From positions 1,860,001 through 1,924,000 of the forward strand of contig NZ_CP073760.1 in the NCBI RefSeq assembly GCF_018399035.1: a stretch of DNA of 64,000 bases, read 5' to 3'. Of the stretch, positions 17,938 through 27,128 are shown one piece after another. Source of the stretch: Thiocapsa sp. GTDB lineage: Bacteria > Pseudomonadota > Gammaproteobacteria > Chromatiales > Chromatiaceae. Numbering within the stretch: position 1 is the first letter of the stretch; each line of letters opens with the position of its first letter. Position numbers and translations under genes: made by a program. The notes under the pieces were generated by a model, which did not search any database, was not told the origin of the DNA, and saw only the letters and a program-made list of their open reading frames with translations.

Positions 17938-18672
17938 TCAGGGCGTTCGCGCCACCGCCCACACCTGGATCCGTCGAACCCCGGCCCTGCGCAACACCCG
18001 GCTGAGCTCGGCGACGGTGCTGCCCGTCGTCACGACGTCGTCGAGGATGGCGACGTGGCTCCAAGGCAACAAGCCCGGGACCAGGAACGCGCCGCGAATA
18101 TTGCGATGGCGTGCGCGCTCGTCGAGGCCGGCCTGCGGCGGGGTCGCAGCGCTGCGGATGCAGGAGGCGTGATCGATCGGCAGGGCCAGATCCCGGCCGA
18201 CGACGCGGGCGATCTCCAGCGCCTGGTTATAGCCGCGGGTGCGCAACCGGGACGCATGCAGCGGGACCGGCAACAGCACCTGCGGTCGGGGCGGATCGAC
18301 CTCTCGGACCCGATCGGCAAGACATTGCCCGAGCAACCGCACCAGATTGAGCCGTCCCCGAAACTTCGCGCCTCCGACCAGCGTCGGGATCGCCTCCTCG
18401 TAGCGAAAGGCCGCAAGGCTGGTCTCGTACGGCGGCGGGTGCCGCTGACAGGCGCCGCATCGCGTCCCCGCAGGCATCGGGCTGTCGAAGGGCACGGCGC
18501 ATTGGAAGCAGCAGTCGCGGTTGTGCGGCAACTCGGCCGCGCAGCCTGGACAGAGATCGCGCCCTCCTCCGCTCACGAGGCCGGGCGCACCGCACAGGAC
18601 GCAGGTCGGCGGGAACAACACCGACACGAGCCGGGAAATGACGCCGCTCGTCTCGACCGGATCACCGAACAT
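17938..18672 (-). CDS. comF: ComF family phosphoribosyltransferase-like protein
   Basis: 244 residues. The N-terminal part has paired Cys motifs (CVLCGAP, CPGC, CCFQC, CGACQ) that probably bind zinc, as in ComF/GntX proteins. The C-terminal half is a type I PRTase fold with the PRPP-binding loop [14 protein letters not shown] near residues 205-218. ComF relatives are required for DNA uptake in naturally competent bacteria and GntX-like ones for utilisation of DNA or gluconate; which applies here is not known. It is divergent from bioB, a common gammaproteobacterial neighbourhood. Confidence 0.9.
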   Translation of the reverse strand: MFGDPVETSGVISRLVSVLFPPTCVLCGAPGLVSGGGRDLCPGCAAELPHNRDCCFQCAVPFDSPMPAGTRCGACQRHPPPYETSLAAFRYEEAIPTLVGGAKFRGRLNLVRLLGQCLADRVREVDPPRPQVLLPVPLHASRLRTRGYNQALEIARVVGRDLALPIDHASCIRSAATPPQAGLDERARHRNIRGAFLVPGLLPWSHVAILDDVVTTGSTVAELSRVLRRAGVRRIQVWAVARTP

Positions 18673-18675
18673 TGG

Positions 18676-18703
18676 TTGACAACCGACCGAAGCCCACTAG
18701 CAT
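18676..18703 (+). promoter_or_regulatory. candidate sigma70 promoter of bioB
   Basis: TTGACA (18676-18681), 16-nt spacer, TAGCAT (18698-18703), about 40 nt before the bioB start. The -35 is consensus and the -10 is partial. It lies in the short comF-bioB divergent region. Confidence 0.4.
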
Positions 18704-18743
18704 AAGTGGTTTTTCCACACCCGGAAATCGGCCCATCACGCCC

Positions 18744-19790
18744 ATGTCACCCAAGCCTTCCCCGCTGCATGTTTCCATCCTGCGCCACGATTGGTCGGTC
18801 GAGGAGATCCAAGACATCCTCGACCGCCCCTTCACCGATGTGATGTTTCGCGCCCAGACGGCGCATCGACTCTACTTCGATCCCAACCGCGTGCAGGTCA
18901 GCACACTCCTGAGCATCAAGACCGGCGCCTGCCCGGAGGATTGCGGCTATTGCGCCCAGAGCGCCCGCCACGAGACCGGGCTCGAGCGCGAGTCCTTGAT
19001 GCCCATCGACGAGGTTCTCGACGCCGCGCGGATCGCCCGCGAGCAGGGTGCGACCCGCTTCTGCATGGGCGCGGCCTGGCGCAATCCGACGGACAAAAAC
19101 CTCGAGCAGGTCATTGCCATGGTCGAGGGCGTTCACGCACTCGGACTGGAGACCTGCGTGACCCTGGGGATGCTCACCGGGGCGCAAGCGCGCCGTCTCA
19201 AGGATGCCGGGCTCGACTATTACAACCACAACCTCGACACCTCGCCGGAATTCTACGGCCAGGTCATCACGACACGCACCTTCCAGGACCGACTCGACAC
19301 CCTCGAGCATATCCGCGACGTGGGCCTGAAGACCTGCAGCGGCGGGATCCTCGGCATGGGCGAGTCGCGGCGCGACCGTGCCTCCATGTTGCGTCAGCTC
19401 GCCAACCTGCCGGCCCATCCGGAGTCCGTCCCGATCAACCTGCTGGTCCGGGTCGAGGGTACACCGCTTCAGGCGAGCGAGGCACTGGATCCGTTCGAGC
19501 TCGTCCGCGTGGTCGCAGTCGCGCGCATCCTGATGCCGGCCTCCTATGTGCGCCTCTCCGCCGGACGCAGCGAGATGAGCGACGAGCTGCAGGCGCTCTG
19601 CTTTCTCGCGGGCGCCAACTCCATCTTCTACGGCGAGCGCTTGCTGACCACGCCGAATGCCGAGTCCGACCGGGATCGCGCCTTGTTCGCGCGCTTGGGT
19701 CTGGCCTTCGAAGAGATGGACCCCGAACGCACCGAGCCCGGCGCCTGCCACAAGGCCAAACAGGCATTGGATGCAATCGTCGAGCATTGA
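18744..19790 (+). CDS. bioB: biotin synthase
   Basis: 348 residues from the ATG at 18744, giving the usual BioB length. The radical SAM motif is CPEDCGYC (CxxxCxxC) in [15 protein letters not shown], followed by the family motifs [24 protein letters not shown] and SAGRSEM. BioB inserts sulfur into dethiobiotin using an auxiliary [2Fe-2S] cluster; the conserved Arg in the SAGR segment helps bind that cluster. No other bio genes follow; the next gene is an exported protein, so bioB may be transcribed alone or with it. Confidence 0.96.
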   Translation: MSPKPSPLHVSILRHDWSVEEIQDILDRPFTDVMFRAQTAHRLYFDPNRVQVSTLLSIKTGACPEDCGYCAQSARHETGLERESLMPIDEVLDAARIAREQGATRFCMGAAWRNPTDKNLEQVIAMVEGVHALGLETCVTLGMLTGAQARRLKDAGLDYYNHNLDTSPEFYGQVITTRTFQDRLDTLEHIRDVGLKTCSGGILGMGESRRDRASMLRQLANLPAHPESVPINLLVRVEGTPLQASEALDPFELVRVVAVARILMPASYVRLSAGRSEMSDELQALCFLAGANSIFYGERLLTTPNAESDRDRALFARLGLAFEEMDPERTEPGACHKAKQALDAIVEH

Positions 19791-19843
19791 GCGGCCCCGC
19801 ACGTCGGGCGCCGCGTCTCGATATCACGCAAACGGAGAAACAG

Positions 19844-20458
19844 ATGCACGCAACGCTCACGGGTACCCTGGCCTTGGCGGCCGGCCTTGCCCTGACGCTC
19901 AACACCGCCTCCGCCGACGAGGTGACGGATCAACTCGACGCTGCCAAGCAGGCATACGAGGCCGGCGAGCTCAGAACAGCCGCGGAGACCCTGAACGGCG
20001 CCGTCGAGGCGATTCACGCACAGATCACGGCTGGGCTTCTGACGCTGTTTCCGCCGCCTCTGGACGGATGGGTCGCGGACGAGGCGCAGGCCCAGTCGGC
20101 GGGCGGTCTGGCGTCCATGTTGACCGGGACTCACCTCAGTCGGCGCTACGTCCGGGAAGACAACGCCGAGGTGACCCTCACCCTGATGGCCGACTCGCCG
20201 ATGATGCCGATGCTGACCATGGCCATCTCGATGCCGTTCATGATGCAAGCCAACGAGGATCTGAAGACCTACTCGCTCAAGGGCGAGCGCGGCATGATGG
20301 AGCATTCCCCCGGCAGCCAGACCTACAAGGTCACCCTCATGGTCGGGAACCGACTCCTGGTGCAGGGCGAAGGCTCCGGTCTAACGGAAGCGGCGCCGCT
20401 GGAGCAGTATCTTCAGGCGCTGGACCTGGAGGCCATCCAGAGCGCCTTGACCGACTGA
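19844..20458 (+). CDS. exported protein of unknown function
   Basis: 204 residues from the ATG at 19844, with GGAG 7 nt upstream. Signal peptide about residues 1-24 (LALAAGLALTLNTASA). The mature part begins with an amphipathic helix rich in Ala/Glu (DQLDAAKQAYEAGELRTAAETL), then a Met-rich strand region (MADSPMMPMLTMAISMPFMMQ). It ends with a helical segment. No domain is recognised. It lies 53 nt after bioB. Its TGA stop (20456-20458) is the first bases of a palindromic repeat (TGAACCGCGTC). Confidence 0.72.
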   Translation: MHATLTGTLALAAGLALTLNTASADEVTDQLDAAKQAYEAGELRTAAETLNGAVEAIHAQITAGLLTLFPPPLDGWVADEAQAQSAGGLASMLTGTHLSRRYVREDNAEVTLTLMADSPMMPMLTMAISMPFMMQANEDLKTYSLKGERGMMEHSPGSQTYKVTLMVGNRLLVQGEGSGLTEAAPLEQYLQALDLEAIQSALTD

Positions 20459-20538
20459 ACCGCGTCAGGAGCGACATGCAGCGTTGCGGTGTGACGCTGA
20501 GCTCGCCTCGACAAATGATCTCGGCAGGACGCGGTTCA
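20456..20538 (-). repeat. palindromic element, subtype A-like variant (TGAACC ends)
   Basis: 83 bp from TGAACCGCGTC to GACGCGGTTCA. The left part (CAGGAGCGACATGC) is the reverse complement of the conserved GCATGTCGCTC of subtype A. The ends carry TGA instead of TAA; the left end is the stop codon of the preceding gene. Confidence 0.82.
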
Positions 20539-20543
20539 GGAGA

Positions 20544-20643
20544 TGTAGGGTCGACGAGCCCTCGTAGGGTAATGGACGAGCGAGAACGAAGTCCACCGAA
20601 CGCCTCGCCGACGCTGGCGGACTGCGCTGCGCTTGTCCCTACA
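20544..20643. repeat. inverted-repeat element with TGTAGGG / CCCTACA ends
   Basis: About 100 bp bounded by TGTAGGG and CCCTACA, with GGTAATGGACGAGCG and GCGCTTGTCC-type arms inside. This resembles the GTAGGGTGGACAAGCG-type intergenic repeats scattered in many proteobacteria. No gene is seen. Confidence 0.6.
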
Positions 20644-20710
20644 GACTACAGGCGGGAGGTTGTGCCGAGCTTGGGAGGCTCGACCAAACGCCGGCGTCAG
20701 TATGTTAGTG

Positions 20711-20885
20711 ACGATTCAGAAACAAGGTGAACGCCTTGATGAACACGTAGGATGGGTAGAGCGTCAGCGAAACCCATCCTCCAAACCGCCGCGTTGCCGG
20801 GTGTCGGTCTGATGCGCTTGGCGCGGGCTGGATGGGTTTCGCTTCGCTCTACCCATCCTACGTGTTTCGATTGTTTTTGAATCGT
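20711..20885. repeat. large two-tier palindrome
   Basis: Outer arms 20711-20725 (ACGATTCAGAAACAA) and 20871-20885 are complementary with one mismatch. Inner arms 20743-20763 and 20845-20865 are a perfect 21-bp inverted repeat containing GTAGGATGGGTAGAGCG. The loop has a further GCGAAACCCATCC / GGATGGGTTTCGC pair. The core matches the GTAGGATGGGT repeat common in proteobacterial intergenic DNA. Confidence 0.85.
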
Positions 20886-20904
20886 TCCTTAGGCATTCAA
20901 TCTC

Positions 20905-20993
20905 TGAAACCGCGTCAGCGCCAAAGCCCGCAGACACCATCCAAGATCAACCCCGAACGATGATCGCGCAAAGAGCAGAGTGACGCGGTTTCA
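20905..20993. repeat. palindromic element, divergent copy (TGAAACCGCGTC ends)
   Basis: 89 bp from TGAAACCGCGTC to GACGCGGTTTCA, ending 3 nt before the epmA stop codon. The interior is too diverged to place confidently in subtype A or B. Confidence 0.72.
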
Positions 20994-20995
20994 CT

Positions 20996-22012
20996 TCACG
21001 CCCGCTCGATGGGGAAGGCCAGAACCTGATCGATGTGCGTAGCCCCGACGGCGATCATCAACAAACGGTCGAGCCCGAGCGCGACCCCGCTCGATGCCGG
21101 CATCCCTGCCTGAAGTGCCGCAAGCAGACGCGTGTCGTGGGGGATTTCGGTCAAGCCGAGACGGCGACGCTCGGTGCGATCGTGCGCAAAACGCGCGCCC
21201 TGCTCCACGGCATCGGTCAGCTCGTGAAAGCCGTTCGCCAGCTCGACGCCGTCGATGTAAAGCTCGAAGCGCTCGGCAACCGCCTGATCATCGGGCGGCG
21301 CGCCGCCGGGCCGAATCCGCGCCAAGGCGGCCTGGCTCGGCGGATAGTCGCAGAGAAAACTCATGCCTGAACGCCCGAGTCGCGGCTCGAGACACTGGGT
21401 GAGCAGGAGGTCGAGCCAGGCGTCGCGCTCGAGATCCAACCGATCGGCGTCGGGGATGCCGGCCGTGATCGCGGCCTCGCGCAAGGTCTGCACGGGTGCC
21501 GTGAAGGGATCCAGGTCCAACACCTCGCGAAACAGGTCACGATAGCGGATGCGCTGCATCGGCAGCATCGGGCGTTGCAGCACGGCGCGGACCAGCTCGG
21601 CGACCTCGTCGATCAGCTGTCCATCGTCCAGACCCGGTCGGTACCATTCCAGCAAGCTGAACTCGGGGTGGTGCCGTCGCCCGCGCTCCTCGCCACGAAA
21701 AACCTTGCAGATCTGATAGATGGGACCGCTCCCGGAGGCGAGCAGGCGCTTCATCGGAAACTCGGGCGAGGTCTGCAGAAAGAGCGTCCGATCGGCGCCG
21801 GACCCAACACCCGACCGGCCACCCGAAAGCGAGAGACTTGCGAGCGCCGGGTCCGTCGCACCGGCGTGCGAGAGGATCGGGGTCTCGACCTCCATCACGC
21901 CGGCAGCGGCAAAAAAGGCGCGAATCCGCGCCAGCATCTCGGCGCGGGCCTGTAGAACGGCGGTCGTTGCGCACGCCGACCAGTCTTCGCAAGCAGGCAT
22001 CAGGACAGGCAC
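20996..22012 (-). CDS. epmA: EF-P--(R)-beta-lysine ligase EpmA
   Basis: 338 residues, a class II lysyl-tRNA-synthetase-like protein lacking the anticodon-binding domain, as in EpmA/PoxA/GenX. Visible features: VMEVETPILSHAGATDP, the class II motif 2 region FRGEERGRRHHPEFSLLEWYRP, and motif 3 ASSGVALGLDRLLMI. EpmA attaches (R)-beta-lysine to Lys34 of elongation factor P. It lies directly downstream of efp on the same strand, with epmB divergent on the other side, so all three parts of the pathway are together. Confidence 0.95.
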   Translation of the reverse strand: MPVLMPACEDWSACATTAVLQARAEMLARIRAFFAAAGVMEVETPILSHAGATDPALASLSLSGGRSGVGSGADRTLFLQTSPEFPMKRLLASGSGPIYQICKVFRGEERGRRHHPEFSLLEWYRPGLDDGQLIDEVAELVRAVLQRPMLPMQRIRYRDLFREVLDLDPFTAPVQTLREAAITAGIPDADRLDLERDAWLDLLLTQCLEPRLGRSGMSFLCDYPPSQAALARIRPGGAPPDDQAVAERFELYIDGVELANGFHELTDAVEQGARFAHDRTERRRLGLTEIPHDTRLLAALQAGMPASSGVALGLDRLLMIAVGATHIDQVLAFPIERA

Positions 22013-22075
22013 ATCGACGGCAGGGACGAACGGACAGCGCCGGTTGCGCCGGCATCGCTCGACCGCGCGGTGTCG

Positions 22076-22648
22076 TCAGGCCTCTTTGGCACGCGAGACA
22101 TACTCGCCGGTGCGGGTGTCGACCTTCACGAGCTCGCCGGACTGAACGAACAAGGGCACACGGACCACCGCACCCGTCTCCAGGGTCGCCGGCTTGCCGC
22201 CGCCGCCCGAGGTGTCGCCCTTCAGCCCCGGGTCGGTCTCGGTGATCGCCAGGACGACGAAGTTGGGCGCGTCCACGCTCAGAGGGACCCCGTTCCAGAG
22301 CGTCACCCGGCAGATGTCTTCTTCCTTGATCCACTTTGCCGCGTCACCCAAGGCGTTGGCGTCGGCAGTCATCTGCTCGAAACTGGCCGGATCCATGAAG
22401 TGCCACTCTTCGCCGTCGTTGTAGAGATACTGCATGTCGGTATCATGGACATCGGCCGCCTCCACCGTGTCGCCCGACTTGAAGGTCTTCTCGACGGTTC
22501 GTCCGGTCCTGAGATTGCGCACCCGCACCCGACTGAAGGCCTGGCCCTTGCCGGGCTTGACGAACTCGTTCTCGACGATGTTGTAAGGATCGCCGTCCAA
22601 CATGATCTTGAGTCCGCCCTTGAACTCGCTGGTACTGTAAAAGGCCAT
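22076..22648 (-). CDS. efp: elongation factor P
   Basis: 190 residues from the ATG at 22648 with GAGG upstream; a longer frame exists but the family begins at [14 protein letters not shown]. The loop around Lys34 (KPGKGQAF, residues 31-38) carries the lysine modified by EpmA. Three beta-barrel domains are present: KOW-like N-terminal, then [16 protein letters not shown], then the C-terminal oligonucleotide-binding domain ([25 protein letters not shown]). EF-P relieves ribosome stalling at polyproline. The Pro/Ala-rich protein at 1-263 is the sort of client that would need it. Confidence 0.97.
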   Translation of the reverse strand: MAFYSTSEFKGGLKIMLDGDPYNIVENEFVKPGKGQAFSRVRVRNLRTGRTVEKTFKSGDTVEAADVHDTDMQYLYNDGEEWHFMDPASFEQMTADANALGDAAKWIKEEDICRVTLWNGVPLSVDAPNFVVLAITETDPGLKGDTSGGGGKPATLETGAVVRVPLFVQSGELVKVDTRTGEYVSRAKEA

Positions 22649-22671
22649 ATCGTCCTCGTTGACTGTGGAGC

Positions 22672-22681
22672 TAAACCGCGC
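22672..22681 (+). repeat. isolated half-site of the palindromic element
   Basis: TAAACCGCGC directly in front of the epmB ATG, without a matching right arm. Probably a relic or a chance match. Confidence 0.35.
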
Positions 22682-22682
22682 A

Positions 22683-23756
22683 ATGGTACCGCGAAGCATC
22701 GCCGCTTGTCAGACCGCGACCCCGACGCCGTTCCGGAGACCCGAGCCGGAGCCGGCCTGGAAACACGACCTCGCCGAGGCTTACCGACACGCCGACGACC
22801 TCCTCGCCGCACTCGGTCTCAGTCCGGAGGCGATCCCGGATCTCGACCCCGCTGCACCTGGATTCCGGATGCTGGTCCCGCGCGCCTTTGCCGCCTTGAT
22901 GACACCGGGCGACGCTGGCGACCCCTTGCTGAGACAGGTCCTGCCGCTCGGCGCGGAACGCTTGCCGGTCGCCGGATTCACCCGCGATCCGGTCGGAGAT
23001 GCGTCCGCGGATCTCGGGTCCGGGCTGCTTCGCAAATATGCGGGCCGTGCCCTCCTGATCGTCACGGGCGGGTGCGCCGTGCACTGCCGCTATTGTTTTC
23101 GAAGACATTTTCCATACGCGGATCTTGGCAAAACGCCGGATCGCACGGCCGTCGCCCTGGCCTCGATCGCCGCGGATCCGGGGATTTGCGAGGTGATCCT
23201 CAGCGGCGGGGATCCCTTGATGATGGACGACGATCGCCTCGGTGCACTGCTTGAGCGCCTGCACGGGATTCCGCACCTGAAGCGCCTGCGGATCCATACA
23301 CGCCTCCCCGTCGTCCTGCCGTCTCGGGTCACCGACGCACTCTGTCGATGCTTGTCGAGCTCCCGTCTCGCCACGATCCTCGTCGTCCATGCCAATCATC
23401 CGAACGAGCTCGGCGCGCAGGCCGAGGACGCCTTGCAACGCTTGCGCCGTGCCGATCTGACCTTGCTCAACCAAAGTGTCTTGCTGCGCGGGGTCAACGA
23501 CGCGGCCCCGACACTCGGTGCCCTCAGCGAGCGGCTTTTCGAGTGCGGCGTCCTTCCCTACTACCTCCACCAGCTCGACCCGGTGGAGGGTGCTGCACAT
23601 TTCGCGGTCTCCGACACACAGGCGCTGCGGCTCGGCGAGGCATTGCGCCATCGGCTACCCGGCTACCTGGTCCCGCGTCTGGTCCGCGAGGTTCCGGGCG
23701 TCGGATCCAAGACCCCCTTGACCGACGCCGCTCCCATCGGAGCGTCGTTCTTGTGA
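22683..23756 (+). CDS. epmB: EF-P beta-lysylation protein EpmB (lysine 2,3-aminomutase-like)
   Basis: 357 residues from the ATG at 22683; GTG 22665 and TTG 22659 are alternatives, and none has a clear Shine-Dalgarno. The radical SAM motif is [15 protein letters not shown], followed by [24 protein letters not shown], and a [16 protein letters not shown] segment typical of the aminomutase family that binds PLP. EpmB makes (R)-beta-lysine from lysine for EpmA. The gene is divergent from efp with about 35 bp between starts, so the promoters must overlap. A CCCGTT/AACGGG hairpin follows the stop but has no T tract. Confidence 0.95.
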   Translation: MVPRSIAACQTATPTPFRRPEPEPAWKHDLAEAYRHADDLLAALGLSPEAIPDLDPAAPGFRMLVPRAFAALMTPGDAGDPLLRQVLPLGAERLPVAGFTRDPVGDASADLGSGLLRKYAGRALLIVTGGCAVHCRYCFRRHFPYADLGKTPDRTAVALASIAADPGICEVILSGGDPLMMDDDRLGALLERLHGIPHLKRLRIHTRLPVVLPSRVTDALCRCLSSSRLATILVVHANHPNELGAQAEDALQRLRRADLTLLNQSVLLRGVNDAAPTLGALSERLFECGVLPYYLHQLDPVEGAAHFAVSDTQALRLGEALRHRLPGYLVPRLVREVPGVGSKTPLTDAAPIGASFL

Positions 23757-23808
23757 ACCCGTTCGTTTCCCAAACGGGCCGCGAAGCCCGATAATCGCCG
23801 GTACGGCA

Positions 23809-25926
23809 ATGTCCCGAAACCTCGAGGAGCCCGTACCAGGTCGCATCATGTCCGCGCAACCCCCACTGCTCGCCTTGCTCTTGCTCACCACCGACACCGT
23901 CGCCGCGGAGCGCTTGGTGGAGCGCCTGCGTGCAGCCGGGCTCGCAGCCCGTGCGCTCGTGACCGCGCGGGCGGATCGATTGAACGATCTGCTCGCGCGT
24001 CGCGCCTTCGACATGATCCTTTGGTGGCGACACGACGACGACCTGGACTTGGCGGATGCGATTCGACGTCGCGGCGAGCACGCTGCCGAGATCCCGCTCA
24101 TCGTGATCGCCGCCGACAAGCCGAGCCCGGAGGATATGCTCGAGGCGCAGCGCTTCGGCGCACGCGGTCTGCTGACCCTCGGCGACGAGGAGCAGCTTCT
24201 CTGGACCATCCGACGCGAAGCAAGCGATCTGCGTCAACGTCGCCGCGCCCGTGAGTTGGCGCTTCGGCTCAAGCAGTGCGAAAGACGCTCCCGTGAGCTC
24301 ATCGACCATACCGGCGCCGCGATCGCCTTCGTGCAACAGGGTCTCCACTTCTACGCCAACAGCACCTATCTAGCCCTTCTCGGCTATCCCAGCCTGGATG
24401 AGATCCAGGCGATCGCCCTCCTGGACCTTGTCGATCCGGACCAGCGCGACGGTGTGCGCGATCTGCTGCAGAGCGCCGAGCGCACGGCTCAGACCGAGCC
24501 GGTCGAGATCACGACACGCCTGCGCTCGAGCCGGGGCAAAAGGTTCGAGGCACGCCTGTCCGCGGCGCATGCTGTCCTCGACGACGAGCCGTGTCTCCGG
24601 TTGATCCTGGATCCCGTGCAACAGTCCGGTGAGCATGTGAAGGGCGGCGACTTGGCCTCCGATATCGCCGCCGCCCGGACGGTCTTCTTCGAGGAGATCG
24701 AAACGCGACTCGGTCCGGATCGATCGGTTTCGCTGCCCTTTGCGGTCTTCTTCATCCGCTTGAGACGCCATTCGGAGCTTCTGCGCGATCTGGGTCTCAC
24801 CCACGGGCTGGACATCGTCGACGGCTTCGGTCCGGTCTTGGCCTCGGTTGCCGTCCAAGCCCATGCCCTTACGCGGATCAGCGACGACGGCTTCGCGATG
24901 ATCATCGACGGCTTGGACGAAAAAGAAGCCGAGGCACTCGCCGAGCACATCCGCGAGCACGCCCGCCTACCGCAGCGCCTTGCAACCACGGGACTCATCG
25001 CGCCGGACTGCGATATCGGATACTACCTGGTGAAGGGACGTGCAGCCGCCGCGCAAGACATCCTCAACGCCGCGCACAGACTCTGTGTCTACAGCGCGGC
25101 ATCGCCCGGGGACTGTGCCGGCGGGATGCAGACCCCGACATCGCTGGCAGCGCGAACCAAACAAACCGCGGTAGACGGCGACACCGAAGTCGCGGACAAG
25201 ATCGCGACGGCGCTCGGCAACGAGCGGTTCAAGCTCGTCTATCAACCCATCATCAGCCTCATGGGCGACAACCAGGAGAACTACAGCGTCCTGGTACGCC
25301 TGCTCGACGAGAACGGCGAGTTGCTGGAGGCCAAGGACTTCATCGGCGCGGCGATCCGACGCGGGCTGATCGAGGAGATCGACAAATGGGCGATCCGCGA
25401 TGCGATCCGCGTGCTCGCCGAGCAGCGCAAAGCAGGCCATCACCTGCGATTCTTCATCAACCTGGCGGAAGACACCTTCCGCAACCCGAGCATCATCCTC
25501 CATATCTGCGACTGTCTGCGTGAGCTCGACGTGCGCGGCAACTGGCTCGCCTTCCAGTTTCAGGAAGAGCTGGTTGCGGAGAATCTGGCCAGTCTCGGCA
25601 AGTTGGTCGATGCCTTGAAGCAGATCAAGTGCCGGGTCGCGATCAATCGTTTCGGCGCCACCAATCGCTCCGAGATGATCCTGCAGGCGCTTCCGGTCGA
25701 TTTTGTGGTGCTCATGCCGGATTTTGCCCGTGCACTGGCCGAGGAGCCGGTCAAGCAACAGCGCCTCATGAGCATCGCGAATCTCGCACGCGAGTTCAAC
25801 GTGAAGAGCGTCGTCACGGGGGTAGAGGACGCGCGCGCCCTCACCGTTCTCTGGACGGCGGGGGTCGATTATGTCCAGGGCAATTTCCTGCAGCGTCCTT
25901 CGCCGACGCTCGACATTCAGCCCTAA
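23809..25926 (+). CDS. FimX-like protein: receiver-like, PAS, degenerate GGDEF and EAL domains
   Basis: Up to 705 residues; ATG 23848 is an equally plausible start giving 692. Order: receiver-like fold (about 20-130, lacking an obvious phospho-Asp pocket), a PAS segment (FVQQGLHFYANSTYLALLGYPSLDEI, about 180-205), a GGDEF-like domain whose signature is SDDGF, and an EAL-like domain starting YQPIISLMGDNQENYSVLVRL. The EAL tripeptide is replaced by VLV, and the catalytic acidic residues look depleted, so enzyme activity is doubtful. This is the plan of FimX, a c-di-GMP receptor that controls type IV pilus assembly and twitching. The TAA stop is the first bases of a palindromic repeat. Confidence 0.85.
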   Translation: MSRNLEEPVPGRIMSAQPPLLALLLLTTDTVAAERLVERLRAAGLAARALVTARADRLNDLLARRAFDMILWWRHDDDLDLADAIRRRGEHAAEIPLIVIAADKPSPEDMLEAQRFGARGLLTLGDEEQLLWTIRREASDLRQRRRARELALRLKQCERRSRELIDHTGAAIAFVQQGLHFYANSTYLALLGYPSLDEIQAIALLDLVDPDQRDGVRDLLQSAERTAQTEPVEITTRLRSSRGKRFEARLSAAHAVLDDEPCLRLILDPVQQSGEHVKGGDLASDIAAARTVFFEEIETRLGPDRSVSLPFAVFFIRLRRHSELLRDLGLTHGLDIVDGFGPVLASVAVQAHALTRISDDGFAMIIDGLDEKEAEALAEHIREHARLPQRLATTGLIAPDCDIGYYLVKGRAAAAQDILNAAHRLCVYSAASPGDCAGGMQTPTSLAARTKQTAVDGDTEVADKIATALGNERFKLVYQPIISLMGDNQENYSVLVRLLDENGELLEAKDFIGAAIRRGLIEEIDKWAIRDAIRVLAEQRKAGHHLRFFINLAEDTFRNPSIILHICDCLRELDVRGNWLAFQFQEELVAENLASLGKLVDALKQIKCRVAINRFGATNRSEMILQALPVDFVVLMPDFARALAEEPVKQQRLMSIANLAREFNVKSVVTGVEDARALTVLWTAGVDYVQGNFLQRPSPTLDIQP

Positions 25927-26009
25927 ACTGCGCCCGGCAGGATATGCGATGTTCGTAAGATTGGATCAGCCTCCGAGCGATCGGCAACTGTGGGAGTCGG
26001 CGCAGTTTA
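25924..26009 (-). repeat. palindromic element, subtype B (reverse), variant arms
   Basis: 86 bp, TAAACTGCGCC ... GGCGCAGTTTA: both arms carry the same compensating C-to-T change, which preserves pairing. The interior keeps GATATGCGATGTT and TTGGATCAGCC of subtype B. Its first three bases are the stop codon of the FimX-like gene. Confidence 0.88.
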
Positions 26010-26033
26010 GAAGATTGGAAAAAGATGAAATTC

Positions 26034-26118
26034 CAAACCGCGTCACCACCGGAGAGCGGGGGGCGCACCAACCCTTGGACTCACTCGAAACTGAACATCT
26101 CGCTCTGGACGCGGTTTA
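26034..26118 (+). repeat. palindromic element, subtype A (forward)
   Basis: 85 bp, CAAACCGCGTC ... GACGCGGTTTA, sharing ATCTCGCTCTGGACGCGG with the other A copies. It is separated from the B copy by 24 nt. Its last three bases are the TAA stop (minus strand) of the 5'-nucleotidase gene. Confidence 0.88.
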
Positions 26119-27087
26119 GCCGGGGTTGTCTGCGGACTCGGCCGTTCGGATCGGCGGGTCACCCTCCAGATTGGCGACACCGTGCGGAACATGGCCGGTT
26201 GCGACATGACGGCTCGCCGCGTCGCAATGGACACGCTGATCGTCGAAAAAGATATCCGCGTCGAAGGCCGCGAGAAAACGCCCCTTGTCGAGCCCGCCGA
26301 GAAAAAGTGCCTCGTCGATGCGGATATCCCAAGCACGCAAGGTGCGGATCACCCGCTCATGGGAGGGCGTGCCGCGCGAGGTCACGAGCGCGGTGCGCAA
26401 CGGCGATGCCTCGGGCGGAAAGAGTGCCTGAAGTTGATGGATCGCGACCAGCAAGCCTTTGAAGGGTCCGCCGGGTAGCGGCTCATGCGCGGAGGCCAGC
26501 TCGGTCGCGTTGAAGATCTCGAGCCCCTCGCGACGGAAGAGTCTTTCGGCGTCGTCCGAAAACAACACCGCATCGCCGTCGAACGCGATGCGAACCTGTT
26601 CATCCTCCTCCGGATCCGCCGGAAAGGCCGCCGGCAGGACGGTCGCCGCGGCACACCCTGCATTCAAGGCCGAGCGAACGTCTCTCGGATCCGCGGACAA
26701 GAACAGATGCGCACCGAAGGCGGACACATAGCGGTAGGGACTTGCCCCGCCCGTAAAGGCGGCGCGGGCGATATCCAGTCCGTGGTGATGTGCGGACGTC
26801 AGAACACGCAGCCCGGTATCCGAGCTGTTGCGCGAAATCAGGATGACCTCGACGCGACCCCGATCACCGAGGGCCGTATTGAGGCTCATGAGCTTTTTGG
26901 CGAGCGCGAAGGCGACACCGGGCTCGAGGATGTCGTTCTCGTGCGCGACCTGATAGTCGCGATAGGCATCGACACCCTGCGTCTCGAACACCCGGTGAGA
27001 CTCGCTGAGGTCGAAGAGTGCGCGCGAGGAGATCGCGACGATCAGTCGCACGGATTCGGGGAGACCCGCGTGCACGGTCACTTCCAA
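26116..27087 (-). CDS. cytosolic 5'-nucleotidase (PF06189-like)
   Basis: 323 residues. Begins with LIVAISSRALFDLSESHRVF, the hallmark opening of this bacterial 5'-nucleotidase family, and contains VEVILISRNSSDTGLRV, IAFDGDAVLFSDDAERLF, LVTSRGTPSHERVIRTL and DEALFLGGLDKGRFL. The DGDAVLFSD segment looks like an HAD-type aspartate motif. Family enzymes dephosphorylate nucleoside monophosphates. The start is uncertain: TTG at 27087 or GTG at 27081 or 27075; the last has GGAAG upstream. Its stop codon is contributed by the palindromic element. Confidence 0.85.
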   Translation of the reverse strand: MEVTVHAGLPESVRLIVAISSRALFDLSESHRVFETQGVDAYRDYQVAHENDILEPGVAFALAKKLMSLNTALGDRGRVEVILISRNSSDTGLRVLTSAHHHGLDIARAAFTGGASPYRYVSAFGAHLFLSADPRDVRSALNAGCAAATVLPAAFPADPEEDEQVRIAFDGDAVLFSDDAERLFRREGLEIFNATELASAHEPLPGGPFKGLLVAIHQLQALFPPEASPLRTALVTSRGTPSHERVIRTLRAWDIRIDEALFLGGLDKGRFLAAFDADIFFDDQRVHCDAASRHVATGHVPHGVANLEGDPPIRTAESADNPG

Positions 27088-27128
27088 GCCGCTGGGGCCC
27101 TAAACACCCTTGCAGGGATCGCGATCCA

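Noticed and set aside
18791..20458. A 555-codon frame through bioB into the exported protein
   Set aside because: The first 350 codons are an out-of-frame shadow of bioB; the real gene starts at 19844 with its own RBS and signal peptide.
23758..23778. Hairpin CCCGTT/AACGGG after epmB
   Set aside because: Short stem with no T tract, so not called a terminator.
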